Shown here: one piece after another, positions 54,063-62,925 of the stretch
Numbering within the stretch: position 1 is the stretch's first letter
How the letters are laid out: the number at the start of each line of letters is the position of its first letter
Source: Actinomycetota bacterium
Lineage (GTDB): Bacteria; Actinomycetota; AC-67
Direction of reading: 5' to 3'
Assembly: GCA_041658565.1 (NCBI GenBank)
Contig: JBAZZY010000003.1
Location: 1-64,000 of the forward strand
Length of the DNA: 64,000 bases
Program-made: the position numbers and the translations under genes
Notes under the pieces: generated by a model
Seen by the model: only the letters and a program-made list of their open reading frames with translations
What the model was told of the DNA's origin: nothing
Databases searched by the model: none

Positions 54063-55865
54063 GTGAGGGCGGCTTACGCAGCTAGTTGGAACGACTCAAA
54101 GAAAGGCCGGGCGGCGCGGGCGGTGGTTGCCGCCCTTGTTGCGCTGACGGCGCTTGCCGGACCCGCGCGGGGAGCCGGCGAGGCACTGGGCGACATGATC
54201 TCGGTAATCGTTCGCGGGACTCCCGGTGCCGGAATCGCGCCGGAGCAAGCCGTGGAATCGTACGGCGGTCGCGTGGGACGTCGGATCGGAATCATCGGCG
54301 GCTTCGTGGCTGAAGTTCCGGAGCAAGCTCTCCCGCAAATCGGGCGAGCGCCCGGCGTTCTGTCGGTGACTCCGAATGGACGCGTGCACATGCTCGGCAT
54401 GGTCGACGGGTACGACGCGGCGACCGATGCGAACTCGATCTACAACACCACGTTGATGACCGGTGCTCAGGAGTACTGGAAGGCGGGGTTCACCGGCAAG
54501 GGCGTGGACGTCGCAGTCATCGACTCGGGGATCGCTCCCGTCGAGGGAATGACGGTGCCGGGGAGGGTGCTCAATGGTCCGGACCTCTCCTTCGAATCCC
54601 AGTCTTCCACGTTGCGGTACATGGACACCTTCGGCCACGGCACCCACATGGCCGGGATTATCGGCGGTCGTGATTCGGCTGCGGTGCCGGGGCAGTACGC
54701 GGGCGACTCGGATCACTTCGTGGGGATGGCACCCGACGCGCGCATTGTGAGCGTCAAGGTCGCCGATGCGCACGGGGCAACCGATGTGTCGCAGATCATT
54801 GCGGCTATCGACTGGGTCGTGCAAAACCGCAACCGGAACGGGCTGAACATCCGGGTGCTCAACCTGTCGTTCGGCACCGATGGCACCCAGAGCTACGTGC
54901 TCGACCCGCTCGCCTACGCGGTCGAAGTGGCCTGGCAGAAGGGAATCGTTGTTGTGGCGGCCGCCGGCAACGCCGGCTGGAAGCCCGGGGACGGATTGGC
55001 GAACCCCGCGTATGACCCGTTCGTGATCGCCGTCGGAGCAGTTGATCCTCTGGGAACCTTGTCGCTCGCCGACGACATCGTTGCGCCTTTCTCCAGCAGT
55101 GGGGACGGAGTCCGCAAGCCGGATCTGGCGGCCCCCGGCAAGTCCGTCCCGAGTCTTCGGGTCCCGGGGTCGATGATCGACCAGCAACATCCCGGCGGAC
55201 GCGTGAACTCTCGTCTGTTCCGCGGGAGCGGGACGTCGCAGGCGGCTGCGGTCGTTTCTGGGGCCGCGGCGCTTGTTCTGCAGCAACGACCGACGCTCAG
55301 CCCTGATCAAGTCAAGGGCCTGCTGATGGGCAGTGCCGCGAAACTGGCCGGGAGCATCCAGTCCACAGGGTCCGGTGAACTCAGCCTTGATGGGGCCTTG
55401 CACGCCGGGAGCGTCAGTGTCAGGGCTCAGAAGTTCAAGCCCTCGACGGGCCTGGGGTCGCTGGACGCGGCGCGCGGCAGTGTTCGGCTGATCCGGGACG
55501 GGGTGACGCTCAGCGGTGAGGTCGACATCTTCGGCAAGCCGTTCGTTTCTGCGACGTGGGCTCTGCTCGCGTCCCTCGGGATGAGCTGGTCCGGCGGGAC
55601 TTGGAACGGCAGTTCCTGGTCGGGTAGCTCCTGGTCGGGGTCCTCCTGGAGCGGCATGAGTTGGTCGGGGTCCTCCTGGAGCGGAACGAGCTGGTCGGGG
55701 TCTTCCTGGAGCGGCATGAGTTGGTCGGGAGTCTCCTGGTCGGGCAGCTCGTGGTCCGGAACATCGTGGTCGTCCAACGACTGGACGGGTGCCTCGTGGT
55801 CGGGCAGCTCGTGGTCCGGTGCCTCCTGGTCCGGTGCCTCCTGGTCCGGGGCGAGTTGGAGTTAG
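54063..55865 (+). CDS. Secreted subtilisin-like (S8) protease with SWSG repeat tail
   Basis: This is a 600-residue exported serine protease. It has a signal segment at about 18-37 (ARAVVAALVALTALAGPARG), an inhibitor I9-like propeptide (about 45-110: 'ISVIVRGTPGAGIAPEQAVESYGGRVGRRIGIIGGFVAEVPEQAL'), and a catalytic domain with Asp154 ('VAVIDSGI'), His192 ('GHGTHMAG'), oxyanion Asn303 ('AAGNAG') and Ser392 ('GTSQAAAVVSG'). Residues 507-600 are about 19 copies of a five-residue S/A/T/M-S-W-S-G repeat. The tail has no sorting signal and may bind the wall or a polymer or self-assemble. It starts with GTG 54063 after AGGAGGAGG. The GGDEF-EAL gene follows after 16 bases, probably in one transcript. 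Confidence 0.92.
   Translation: MRAAYAASWNDSKKGRAARAVVAALVALTALAGPARGAGEALGDMISVIVRGTPGAGIAPEQAVESYGGRVGRRIGIIGGFVAEVPEQALPQIGRAPGVLSVTPNGRVHMLGMVDGYDAATDANSIYNTTLMTGAQEYWKAGFTGKGVDVAVIDSGIAPVEGMTVPGRVLNGPDLSFESQSSTLRYMDTFGHGTHMAGIIGGRDSAAVPGQYAGDSDHFVGMAPDARIVSVKVADAHGATDVSQIIAAIDWVVQNRNRNGLNIRVLNLSFGTDGTQSYVLDPLAYAVEVAWQKGIVVVAAAGNAGWKPGDGLANPAYDPFVIAVGAVDPLGTLSLADDIVAPFSSSGDGVRKPDLAAPGKSVPSLRVPGSMIDQQHPGGRVNSRLFRGSGTSQAAAVVSGAAALVLQQRPTLSPDQVKGLLMGSAAKLAGSIQSTGSGELSLDGALHAGSVSVRAQKFKPSTGLGSLDAARGSVRLIRDGVTLSGEVDIFGKPFVSATWALLASLGMSWSGGTWNGSSWSGSSWSGSSWSGMSWSGSSWSGTSWSGSSWSGMSWSGVSWSGSSWSGTSWSSNDWTGASWSGSSWSGASWSGASWSGASWS
55581..55862 (+). repeat. 15-bp tandem repeat encoding SWSG pentapeptides
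   Basis: Eighteen full and one partial 15-base units encode X-S-W-S-G, with X mostly Ser, Ala, Thr or Met. Two units diverge (GTWNG, NDWTG). Blocks such as the unit series around 55640-55700 are nearly identical at the DNA level, suggesting recent expansion or gene conversion. Confidence 0.9.
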
Positions 55866-55881
55866 GGGAGACGGAACGATC

Positions 55882-58491
55882 ATGGACGCAATCGCAGCGG
55901 CGGGGACGCGGAAGCGGGTGCTTCCGCGTCCCCGTTTGACGGGTGGAGGTCGCGTGTGGGCGCTCAACGCCGCGCTGTGCGCGGCGGCGCTGACGACGTA
56001 CGAGTTCGGCACGCGCAGCGCTGCGCCTCCGACGGCCCCGATTCTCATCCCGTGGTGGATGTTTGCCGTGATGTTCTGCGTTGCGGAGATCACGGTCGTT
56101 CACATCCAGTTCCGGCGTGACGCGCACTCGTTTTCATTGAGTGAGCTGGCCCTTGTCATCGGCTTGTTCTTCACAGATCCACGGGGGCTGGTCCTGGCTC
56201 ATCTTGTGGGGGCCGGTGTTGCGCTGGCCGTCCATCGCAGGCAATCGCCGCTCAAGCTTGTGTTCAACCTGGCCAATTTCGTGGTGCAGACGAGTCTGGC
56301 AACCACGATCTTCGCGCGCCTTGCGCCCGATGCGGCCGGCCTTGGACCGCGTGCATGGGGAGCGGCCGTCGCGGCCGCGTTGATTCCGGGCCTTCTCGGT
56401 GTTGCGTTGATCTTTGTGGCGATCTCGCTCTCACACGGCCGGCCGGAGTTTCGCCAATTCCCGAAGGCTTTGGGATTCGGGTTGATCGTCACGCTGACGA
56501 ACACGAGCTTGGGCCTTATTGGAGCCACCGTGATTTGGGCGAATTCGCTTGCCGCCGGGCTGCTGTTCGTTCCTGCCGCGACGTTGTTCCTTGCCTACCG
56601 CGCTTACGCATCCGAGCGGGAGAAGCACGAGAGCTTGGAGTTCCTCTACGAGTCAACGCGAATCATCCACCAGTCGCCCGAGACCGGGCAGGCGATGATG
56701 GCGCTGCTGGGGCAAGCGCGCAAGATGTTTCGTGCGGAGTATGCGGACCTCCGACTGCTGCCGGTGGTCGAGAACGACCCGGTTCTTCGCACGGCGTTGG
56801 GTCCGGACGAGGAGACCGTCGTCATGCAAGCAGCGGGGTCCGGACTCGGACAGGGCGTATGCGCCCGCGTGGTAGCCGAGGACCGAGCAGTGCTCGTTGC
56901 GCGCGCACACGACGACGACGGCCTTGGCTGTGACGTGACTGCGATTCATGTGAAAGACGCGATGATCTGTCCGCTGCGCGGGGAGACAAGGGTGATGGGC
57001 GTGCTGATGGTGGTGAACCGCCTCGGCGACGTGAGCACATTCGATGCAGCCGACCTGAAGCTCTTCGAGACGTTTGCCAACCACGCGAGCGTCGCGCTCG
57101 AGAACGGAAGACTGGAGAAGTCGCTCATCCAGCTAACCGAACTCAAGGAGCAGTTGCGGCACCAGGCTTACCACGATCCGTTGACGGGCTTGGCGAATCG
57201 AGCGCTGTTCACCGAGCGGGTCGAGCACGCCCTTGAACGTGGGGGGAGGCCGCCGCAGGCGGTGTCGATCATGTTCATCGATCTTGACGACTTCAAGACG
57301 ATCAACGACAGCCTTGGTCACGCTTGCGGTGATGAACTCTTGCGGAGCGTGGCTGCCCGTATCGATGGCGTCCTTCGGCCGGGGGACACCGCAGCGCGGC
57401 TGGGCGGCGACGAGTTCGCGGTGCTGCTCGAGGGCGTTGCCGAAGACGGCGCTGCACGCGCGGCCGATCGGATTCTGGACTCCCTGAGAACGCCGATTTC
57501 GCTTGCGGGAAACGAGGTGTTCGTTCACGCGAGCTTGGGGATTGCCGCGACGATGCCCGGTCGCATGCGCGCGGACGAGTTCCTGCGCAACGCCGACGTG
57601 GCCATGTACGTGGCCAAAAGCGGTGGGAAGGACCGCTACGCGATCTTTGAGCCGAGCATGCACGCGACGGTTCTCGGGCGAATGGAAATGGAGGCCGAGT
57701 TACGTGCGGCTCTGGACAGCGGAGGGCTGACACTTGCCTTCCAGCCGATCGTGTCCCTGGCCGACGGGTGGGTAATCGGCGCCGAGGCTCTGGCGCGCTG
57801 GCCGCACCCTGTGCGCGGATCGGTTCCGCCGTCCGACTTCATTCCGTTGGCTGAAGACACCGGGCAGATCATTCCGATCGGACGCTGGGTGATGCGACAG
57901 GCGTGCCGGAGTGCGCGCGCCTGGCAGGACATCGGTCCCGAGTACCGGAGGTTCAAGGTTGGGGTCAATCTCTCAGCCCGCCAATTGCAGTACGCGGGAC
58001 TCGTGGACGACGTGGCAGCTGCGCTTTCTGATAGCGGACTCAGCGGTGACTGCTTGCTGTTGGAGATAACAGAGAGCAGCATGATGCGGGATGCCGAGGG
58101 CGCGGTCCGGGTTCTCGAGCAACTGAAGTCCATGGGCGTCGGAATCGCGATTGATGACTTCGGGACGGGGTATTCGTCACTCAGTTACTTGAGACGCTTC
58201 CCGGTCGACATCCTGAAGATCGATAAGTCGTTCGTCGACGGCCTGGTCTGCGGACCTGAGGAGTCCGCTCTGGCGAAGGCCGTCGTACACATCGGGCGCA
58301 CGCTCGGCATCGAGACCGTGGCTGAAGGGATCGAACACGAGTCGCAAATCCAGCGCCTTCGCGCGATGGGGTGCAGCCTTGGACAGGGGTTCTTCATTTC
58401 CCGCCCGCTATCGGAAGCGAGCATGGGGGAGTTTCTTCGCGCGCGCGCTCGGGTGCGGTCCAGCGCCACCGCGCTGGTTCGTTCCGCCTGA
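55882..58491 (+). CDS. Membrane GGDEF-EAL c-di-GMP enzyme with GAF domain
   Basis: This 869-residue protein likely both makes and degrades c-di-GMP. The N-terminal 240 residues hold seven or eight transmembrane helices (a MASE-like sensor), followed by a GAF domain (about 265-410). The GGDEF domain has the intact motif 'RLGGDEF' at 508-512 and an I-site R499-P-G-D502 placed five residues ahead, so product inhibition is expected. The EAL domain is intact: E635-A-L, 'LLLEITESSM', 'GIAIDDFGTGYSSLSYLRRFPVDILKIDKSFV' and 'TVAEGIE'. ATG 55882 follows GGGGAG at a rather long 11-12 bases. It is co-directional with and adjacent to the subtilase gene. Confidence 0.93.
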   Translation: MDAIAAAGTRKRVLPRPRLTGGGRVWALNAALCAAALTTYEFGTRSAAPPTAPILIPWWMFAVMFCVAEITVVHIQFRRDAHSFSLSELALVIGLFFTDPRGLVLAHLVGAGVALAVHRRQSPLKLVFNLANFVVQTSLATTIFARLAPDAAGLGPRAWGAAVAAALIPGLLGVALIFVAISLSHGRPEFRQFPKALGFGLIVTLTNTSLGLIGATVIWANSLAAGLLFVPAATLFLAYRAYASEREKHESLEFLYESTRIIHQSPETGQAMMALLGQARKMFRAEYADLRLLPVVENDPVLRTALGPDEETVVMQAAGSGLGQGVCARVVAEDRAVLVARAHDDDGLGCDVTAIHVKDAMICPLRGETRVMGVLMVVNRLGDVSTFDAADLKLFETFANHASVALENGRLEKSLIQLTELKEQLRHQAYHDPLTGLANRALFTERVEHALERGGRPPQAVSIMFIDLDDFKTINDSLGHACGDELLRSVAARIDGVLRPGDTAARLGGDEFAVLLEGVAEDGAARAADRILDSLRTPISLAGNEVFVHASLGIAATMPGRMRADEFLRNADVAMYVAKSGGKDRYAIFEPSMHATVLGRMEMEAELRAALDSGGLTLAFQPIVSLADGWVIGAEALARWPHPVRGSVPPSDFIPLAEDTGQIIPIGRWVMRQACRSARAWQDIGPEYRRFKVGVNLSARQLQYAGLVDDVAAALSDSGLSGDCLLLEITESSMMRDAEGAVRVLEQLKSMGVGIAIDDFGTGYSSLSYLRRFPVDILKIDKSFVDGLVCGPEESALAKAVVHIGRTLGIETVAEGIEHESQIQRLRAMGCSLGQGFFISRPLSEASMGEFLRARARVRSSATALVRSA

Positions 58492-58622
58492 AGGCTCCGC
58501 TCTCAGGGGTTGTCGTGACCAACCGTAAGAAACCCGGGGCACATTCGTACTCTTTTGTTGAGGGATGCGTCGCCGGGCGACCAGATCATGGGGCTCTCGC
58601 GTTCGGTGCGCGCGCCGCATGT

Positions 58623-58656
58623 GCCCCGGACGCACGCCGCAAACAGCGTTCGGGGC
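58623..58656. terminator. Hairpin between convergent genes
   Basis: GCCCCGGACGC pairs with GCGTTCGGGGC (one G-U pair) around a 12-base loop. It lies between the ends of the GGDEF-EAL gene and the convergent NarL regulator gene. There is no T-run, so its terminator role is tentative. Confidence 0.4.
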
Positions 58657-58677
58657 CTGCGCGCGTCCGGAGGGGGG

Positions 58678-59340
58678 TCAGCGGTAGCGGATGATGCCCT
58701 CACGAGCGGCGGCCGCGACGGCCTCCAGTTTGGAGTGCGACTCGAGCTTGGAGATGATGTTCTGGACATGGTGACGGACCGTGTGAACGCTGATCACGAG
58801 GCTCTTGGCGATTGCCTGGTTCGACAATCCGTTCGACAGCATTTGCAGGACTTCGACCTCGCGAGGTGTGAGATCCGAGCCGAGACCGCGCTTGGTCGGC
58901 CGCAGTTTGGGCAGCAGCCGGGCGAGCATCACCGGGGAGATCAGGGCTTCCCCCGCATGCGCCGCGCGCACGGCATCGACGACCTCGTCGATGACCTTGT
59001 GCTTGGTCACATACCCCGAGCATCCGGCCTCGATCGCCCCTATGAGCACGGCTTCGTCGGTGTAGGACGTAACCATGACGATGCGGGTCGGGGGGACCTC
59101 GGTCTTGATACGGCGAGCGGCGTCGACGCCGTTGCCGTCGGGGAGTTCGTAGTCCATCAGGACGACGTCGGGACGGTGCATTCGCGCGCTGGCGCACGCG
59201 TCTTCGACGGTGCCGGCGGTCCCGACGATTTCGATGTCGGGCTGTTCAGAAAGAATGCGAACAAGGCCCTGCGCGACCATTTGATGGTCGTCGACTATCA
59301 AGACCCGAATGCGCGAAGGCGCTTCCTCTTCTGCACTCAC
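58678..59340 (-). CDS. NarL/FixJ-family response regulator, paralogue
   Basis: This 220-residue receiver-LuxR regulator is very like the one at 53154-53804. Shared features include 'VLIVDDH', 'PDVVLMDYELPDGNGVDAARRI', 'VMVTSYTDEAVLIGAIEAGCSGYVTKHKVIDEVVDAVRAAHAGEALISPVMLARLLPKLR', and the helix-turn-helix 'DLTPREVEVLQMLSNGLSNQAIAKSLVISVHTVRHHVQNIISKLESHSKLEAVAAAAREGIIRYR'. The recognition helix differs (S-V-H-T-V-R-H-H against S-L-K-T-V-R-N-H), so target sites may differ. No kinase gene is adjacent; the nearest compatible kinase is at 50084-51727. It brackets the subtilase/GGDEF-EAL pair on the right side. Confidence 0.92.
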   Translation of the reverse strand: MSAEEEAPSRIRVLIVDDHQMVAQGLVRILSEQPDIEIVGTAGTVEDACASARMHRPDVVLMDYELPDGNGVDAARRIKTEVPPTRIVMVTSYTDEAVLIGAIEAGCSGYVTKHKVIDEVVDAVRAAHAGEALISPVMLARLLPKLRPTKRGLGSDLTPREVEVLQMLSNGLSNQAIAKSLVISVHTVRHHVQNIISKLESHSKLEAVAAAAREGIIRYR

Positions 59341-59380
59341 AGTAATTGGAGCCTAGCACACAGGTCATCCGACATTGACG

Positions 59381-59881
59381 TTAGGCGGGCGACTGGAGTT
59401 CGGCGGCTTCGAGCGCCGAACGCAGCAATGACAGCAGCGAGCGCAGCGATGTCTCCGATGCGCGCCGGGTGATTAGGCGCGCTCCGATGTCTGCGCGCGG
59501 GGGCTCCGGCCGTCCGGAGAACGAACCGTGGATCGACAGAATGGTCTGATCGCTGCCGGCCGGCGCTATTTGCATGTGGCCTCGAAACTCAGGCGTTAGG
59601 AACGCGTAACCGTCTACCACCCAATGCACCGGGATCGAGACCGTCGCTTCGTCGGTGGCGAAGGTGGCCGAACCGGCCGTCACCGACACGGTCTTCTTAT
59701 CCGTCGAGGGAAGCCGGGGCGGAACGTGCAGCGCACCCTGCAAGCGCAGGGCGGCTTCTTCGGCTTCGTGCGCGGCGATCCGCAGAAACGGACGGAGCCA
59801 ACTCCCGGGCTCGACCGTAATCACTCCGAGGAGCAACGCCATCGGCCTGTCGATGACCGCCCGCTGGATGATCGGGGTCAA
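59381..59881 (-). CDS. Conserved hypothetical protein, unknown
   Basis: This 166-residue cytoplasmic protein begins 'MTPIIQRAVIDRPMALLLGVITVEPGSWLRPFLRIAAHEAEEAALRLQGALHVPP', followed by beta strands 'VSVTAGSATFATDEATVSIPVHWVVDGYAFLTPEFRGHMQIAPAGSDQTILSIHGSFSGRP' and a C-terminal helix. The strand-rich middle flanked by helices is compatible with a START/SRPBCC-like ligand-binding fold, but I cannot confirm that. I chose TTG 59881 because GGAAGGAAG lies just upstream; the frame extends further without similarity. It sits alone between the regulator and menE. Confidence 0.6.
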   Translation of the reverse strand: MTPIIQRAVIDRPMALLLGVITVEPGSWLRPFLRIAAHEAEEAALRLQGALHVPPRLPSTDKKTVSVTAGSATFATDEATVSIPVHWVVDGYAFLTPEFRGHMQIAPAGSDQTILSIHGSFSGRPEPPRADIGARLITRRASETSLRSLLSLLRSALEAAELQSPA

Positions 59882-60031
59882 CGCAACTTCCTTCCGTCGG
59901 GACAGAGCCGCCCTCTGCAATGCGATCCTGGCCGCTATTGCGTCCGGGCGCCAGGGACGCGCGCGCCAACACGGATAGGGCGCGCAACCCATCCGCGGTC
60001 GTTGACGGGGGGCGGTCCGGGCTACAAGGGC

Positions 60032-61198
60032 CTATTCGGACCTGCCGAGCGCACCTCGCCGGATCTTGCCCGAGGCGGTGCGCGGCAGTGTGTCCAGGAT
60101 TACCAACTCGCGCGGCGCTTTGTGCCGGGCGAGGCGTTTGGCGACAAATGCTCGGAGTTCCTGCAGCGTCGGTGGTGTACCGGGATTGGTCGCCACGACG
60201 TAGGCCACGACACGCGCGCCCCACTCGGCGTCGGGCCTGCCCGCTACCGCCGCGTCGGCGACGGCCGGGTGCGCGCGCAATCGCTCTTCGACTTCGCGCG
60301 GCCACACTCTTTCGCCTGCGGTGTCGATGCGGTCGTCGATGCGGCCGCGTACGAGCAAGATCCCGTTCGCGTCGAGCGCGCCGGCGTCGCCGGTACGCAG
60401 CCACCCGTCGGCGGTGATTCGCGGCCGCGCCCGGCCCCGGTAGTTCCGAAGTAACGTCGGTCCCCGAAGTTGAATCTCGCCGGATGGTGAGATGCGCACT
60501 GCGGTTCCGTCCAGCGGCACTCCGTCGTAGACGACACCGCCGCACGTCTCGGTCAGTCCATAGGTGGCGACGATCGGCGCGCGGGCCTCGCGTGCGCGCG
60601 CCCGCAGGTCTTCGTCCAGCCCGCCTCCGCCAACGAGGATTCCCCGCATGCGCGAGAGGTCGGCTCCGGCATCAAGCAGGCGAGTGAGCATGGTCGGAAC
60701 AAGCGACGTGAAGCGCACGTCGCGTTCGGTCGCGAACGCTGCCGGATCGAAGCGCGGGTGGATGGCGATCGGGGCTCCGAGCAAGACCGCGCGCAACGCG
60801 ATCAGCAGTCCGCCCATGTGAGCAAGCGGGAGACAACCAAGCCAGCGATCGCGGTCGGTGCTGCCGAGACGCTTGGCGGAGGCTTCTACGGCCGCGCGCA
60901 CGGCGTCGTGATCCAGCTCGGCGGCCTTTGGGGGTCCCGACGTGCCGGAGGTAGCGACGACGAGCGCAATGCCGTCGGCGGCGGGGATTCCTGCGTCCAG
61001 GCGGACGAGGTCGTCGGCGTCGAGAATCGCCGTCGGACGAGCGACGCGGATGAGCCTTTGGACTTCGGGATCGGGCAGACGTGAATCCACGGGGAAGACC
61101 GCGGCACCCGCTTCCCAGATCTCGGCAATGAGGCCGGGCCACTCGGGTCCGGGAGGCCGCCGGATGGCCACCAGATCGGATTTCCGCACCGCCAGCAC
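60032..61198 (-). CDS. menE: o-Succinylbenzoate-CoA ligase
   Basis: This adenylate-forming enzyme activates o-succinylbenzoate to its CoA thioester in menaquinone synthesis. The 388-residue chain has the AMP-binding P-loop 'ALVVATSGTSGPPKAAELDHDAV', 'IVATYGLTETCGGVVYDG', 'TADGWLRTGDAGALDANGILLVRGRIDDRIDTAGERVWPREVEERL', and the catalytic Lys near the end in 'LPRTASGKIRRGALG'. It is shorter at the N-terminus than many MenE proteins. The start is uncertain; GTG 61198 is chosen since the region beyond it overlaps the divergent menB start. Function is supported by menB, menA, menC and menD on the other side of the divergent promoter. Confidence 0.88.
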   Translation of the reverse strand: MLAVRKSDLVAIRRPPGPEWPGLIAEIWEAGAAVFPVDSRLPDPEVQRLIRVARPTAILDADDLVRLDAGIPAADGIALVVATSGTSGPPKAAELDHDAVRAAVEASAKRLGSTDRDRWLGCLPLAHMGGLLIALRAVLLGAPIAIHPRFDPAAFATERDVRFTSLVPTMLTRLLDAGADLSRMRGILVGGGGLDEDLRARAREARAPIVATYGLTETCGGVVYDGVPLDGTAVRISPSGEIQLRGPTLLRNYRGRARPRITADGWLRTGDAGALDANGILLVRGRIDDRIDTAGERVWPREVEERLRAHPAVADAAVAGRPDAEWGARVVAYVVATNPGTPPTLQELRAFVAKRLARHKAPRELVILDTLPRTASGKIRRGALGRSE

Positions 61199-61249
61199 GT
61201 CCGTTAGGCTAGCCAACAATTCGAGTGAACGCTCTAGGAGTGAGTGGTC

Positions 61250-62062
61250 GTGGATTGGATCGGCGCCGGGGACTACCAAGACATCCGCTACGAGACGGCA
61301 GAGGGGATCGCCAAGATCACCATCTGCCGCCCTGAGGTTCGAAACGCCTTCCGACCGCAGACGCTGTTTGAGTTGTCGCGGGCGTTCGAGATTGCGCGCG
61401 ACGATCCGGGCATCGGCGTGATTCTCTTCACAGGCGAGGGGCCCGACGCGTTTTGTTCGGGCGGCGACCAGCGCGTGCGCGGCTCCGACGGATACATAGA
61501 CCCGCAGGGGATCGGGCGCCTGAACGTCTTGGATCTGCAGGTACAGATTCGTCGACTTCCCAAGCCGTTGATCGCGATGGTCGCCGGGTACGCGATCGGG
61601 GGCGGCCACATCCTTCACTTGGTGTGCGACCTGACCGTGTGCGCCGAGAACGCCAAGTTCGGCCAGACCGGCCCTAAGGTCGGCTCGTTCGACGGCGGGT
61701 ACGGCGCGGGCTTGCTCGCGCGCACCATCGGAATGAAGCGCGCGAAGGAAATCTGGCTGCTGTGCGAGCAGTACGACGCGGCGCGCGCCTACGAGATGGG
61801 ATTGGTCAACAAGGTCGTGCCTCTGGAACGGCTTGAGGAAGAGACCGTTGTTTGGGCAAGGCGGATCTTGGAGATGTCGCCGCTGTCACTGCGACTTCTC
61901 AAAGCCGGATTCAACGCCGACGTCGATGGGCTTGCCGGGGTCCAGCAACTCGCGGGCGACGCAACGCTGTTGTACTACATGAGCGAAGAGGCACAGGAAG
62001 GGCGGGACGCGTATCTCGAGAAGCGCAAGCCCGACTTCTCGAGGTTCCCGAAGCGGCCGTGA
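61250..62062 (+). CDS. menB: 1,4-Dihydroxy-2-naphthoyl-CoA synthase
   Basis: This crotonase-fold enzyme closes the second ring of the naphthoquinone, turning o-succinylbenzoyl-CoA into DHNA-CoA. The 270-residue sequence carries MenB hallmarks: 'YQDIRYETAEGIAKITICRPEVRNAFRPQTLFEL', 'FCSGGDQRVRGSDGYI', 'AMVAGYAIGGGHILHLVCDLTVCAENAKFGQTGPKVGSFDGGYGAGLLARTIGMKRAKEIWLLCEQYDA' (active-site Asp and Gly-rich oxyanion loop) and the C-terminal 'YYMSEEAQEGRDAYLEKRKPDFSRFPKRP'. Starts at GTG 61250 or GTG 61244, both near AGGAG. The stop overlaps the menA start. Confidence 0.95.
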   Translation: MDWIGAGDYQDIRYETAEGIAKITICRPEVRNAFRPQTLFELSRAFEIARDDPGIGVILFTGEGPDAFCSGGDQRVRGSDGYIDPQGIGRLNVLDLQVQIRRLPKPLIAMVAGYAIGGGHILHLVCDLTVCAENAKFGQTGPKVGSFDGGYGAGLLARTIGMKRAKEIWLLCEQYDAARAYEMGLVNKVVPLERLEEETVVWARRILEMSPLSLRLLKAGFNADVDGLAGVQQLAGDATLLYYMSEEAQEGRDAYLEKRKPDFSRFPKRP

Positions 62063-62925
62063 CGCCGGCACGCGTTTGGATTCAAGGCGCGCGCCCGCGC
62101 ACGCTGGGCGCGGCGTTCGTTCCTGTGATCGTTGGAACGGCAGCGGCCGGCAACGCGACTGTGATGCGAACGGCCGCCTGTTTGGTGGTCGCCGTCGCGC
62201 TGCAGGTCGGCGTGAATTACGCGAACGACTACTTCGACGGCGTTCGGGGCGTCGACACCGCGGCGCGCGTCGGACCCGTCCGCCTGACGGTATCGGGTCT
62301 CGCTACCTCGTCGGCGGTGAAACGTGCAGCGCTGTTGTCCTTTGCTGTGGCTGCGGCCGTCGGGCTGTGGGTGGGAATTGCTTTGCGGCCGTTCGTGCTC
62401 GTGATCGGCGCGGCTGCCATCCTCGCCGCAGTCGGCTACTCGGGCGGGCCCAAGCCGTATGCGTCTCGGGGGATGGGAGAGGTCTTCGTCTTCGTCTTCT
62501 TCGGCCTTGCGGCAACGGCCGGCACCGCGTACGTACAGGCAGGCGGAGTGAGCGCCGGCGTGTGGCTTGCGTCGGTCGCGGTCGGTCTACTCGCGGTGGC
62601 AATCCTGATGGCCAACAACATCCGCGACATCGCCACAGATACGGCAGCGGGGAAGAGGACGCTGGCGGTGCGGTTGGGGGATCGGCGCGCGCGCTCCGCC
62701 TACGACATTGCGATGCTGGCTCCTTTCGGTCTGGTCCTGGTTGGAATCGCGACTCGTTGGTTTCCGGGGAACGCGCTGTCTTGTTTCATCGGGCTTTTGT
62801 TCGTCGTCCCGGCCGTGCGTCTTGCGAGGCGCGCTGCCGGTCCCGACATGATCCGGTTGCTGGTGATGACCGCGCGCGCCCAGTTGATCTTCGGTTTGCT
62901 GCTGGCGGAGGCGTTGTGGCGCTGA
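62059..62925 (+). CDS. menA: 1,4-Dihydroxy-2-naphthoate polyprenyltransferase
   Basis: This integral-membrane UbiA-family enzyme attaches the polyprenyl tail to dihydroxynaphthoate. It has 288 residues and about eight or nine hydrophobic helices. The first Asp-rich motif is 'NYANDYFDGVRGVDTAARVGP', typical of MenA (N-D-x-x-D), and the second is 'LMANNIRDIATDTAAGKRTLAVRLGD'. The start is GTG 62059, overlapping the menB stop by four bases; the stop lies inside the menC start region, so menB, menA and menC are tightly coupled. The prenyl donor is probably made by a trans-prenyltransferase elsewhere, not by uppS. Confidence 0.95.
   Translation: MTPARVWIQGARPRTLGAAFVPVIVGTAAAGNATVMRTAACLVVAVALQVGVNYANDYFDGVRGVDTAARVGPVRLTVSGLATSSAVKRAALLSFAVAAAVGLWVGIALRPFVLVIGAAAILAAVGYSGGPKPYASRGMGEVFVFVFFGLAATAGTAYVQAGGVSAGVWLASVAVGLLAVAILMANNIRDIATDTAAGKRTLAVRLGDRRARSAYDIAMLAPFGLVLVGIATRWFPGNALSCFIGLLFVVPAVRLARRAAGPDMIRLLVMTARAQLIFGLLLAEALWR

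Noticed and set aside
55581..55862. CRISPR-like array
   Set aside because: The regular 15-bp periodicity is an in-frame protein repeat (X-S-W-S-G) with no unique spacers.
54096..56093. Minus-strand open frame of 665 codons opposite the subtilase and the start of the GGDEF-EAL gene
   Set aside because: It spans two real genes on the other strand and its Pro/Arg-rich repeats are only the complement of the SWSG-coding repeat.
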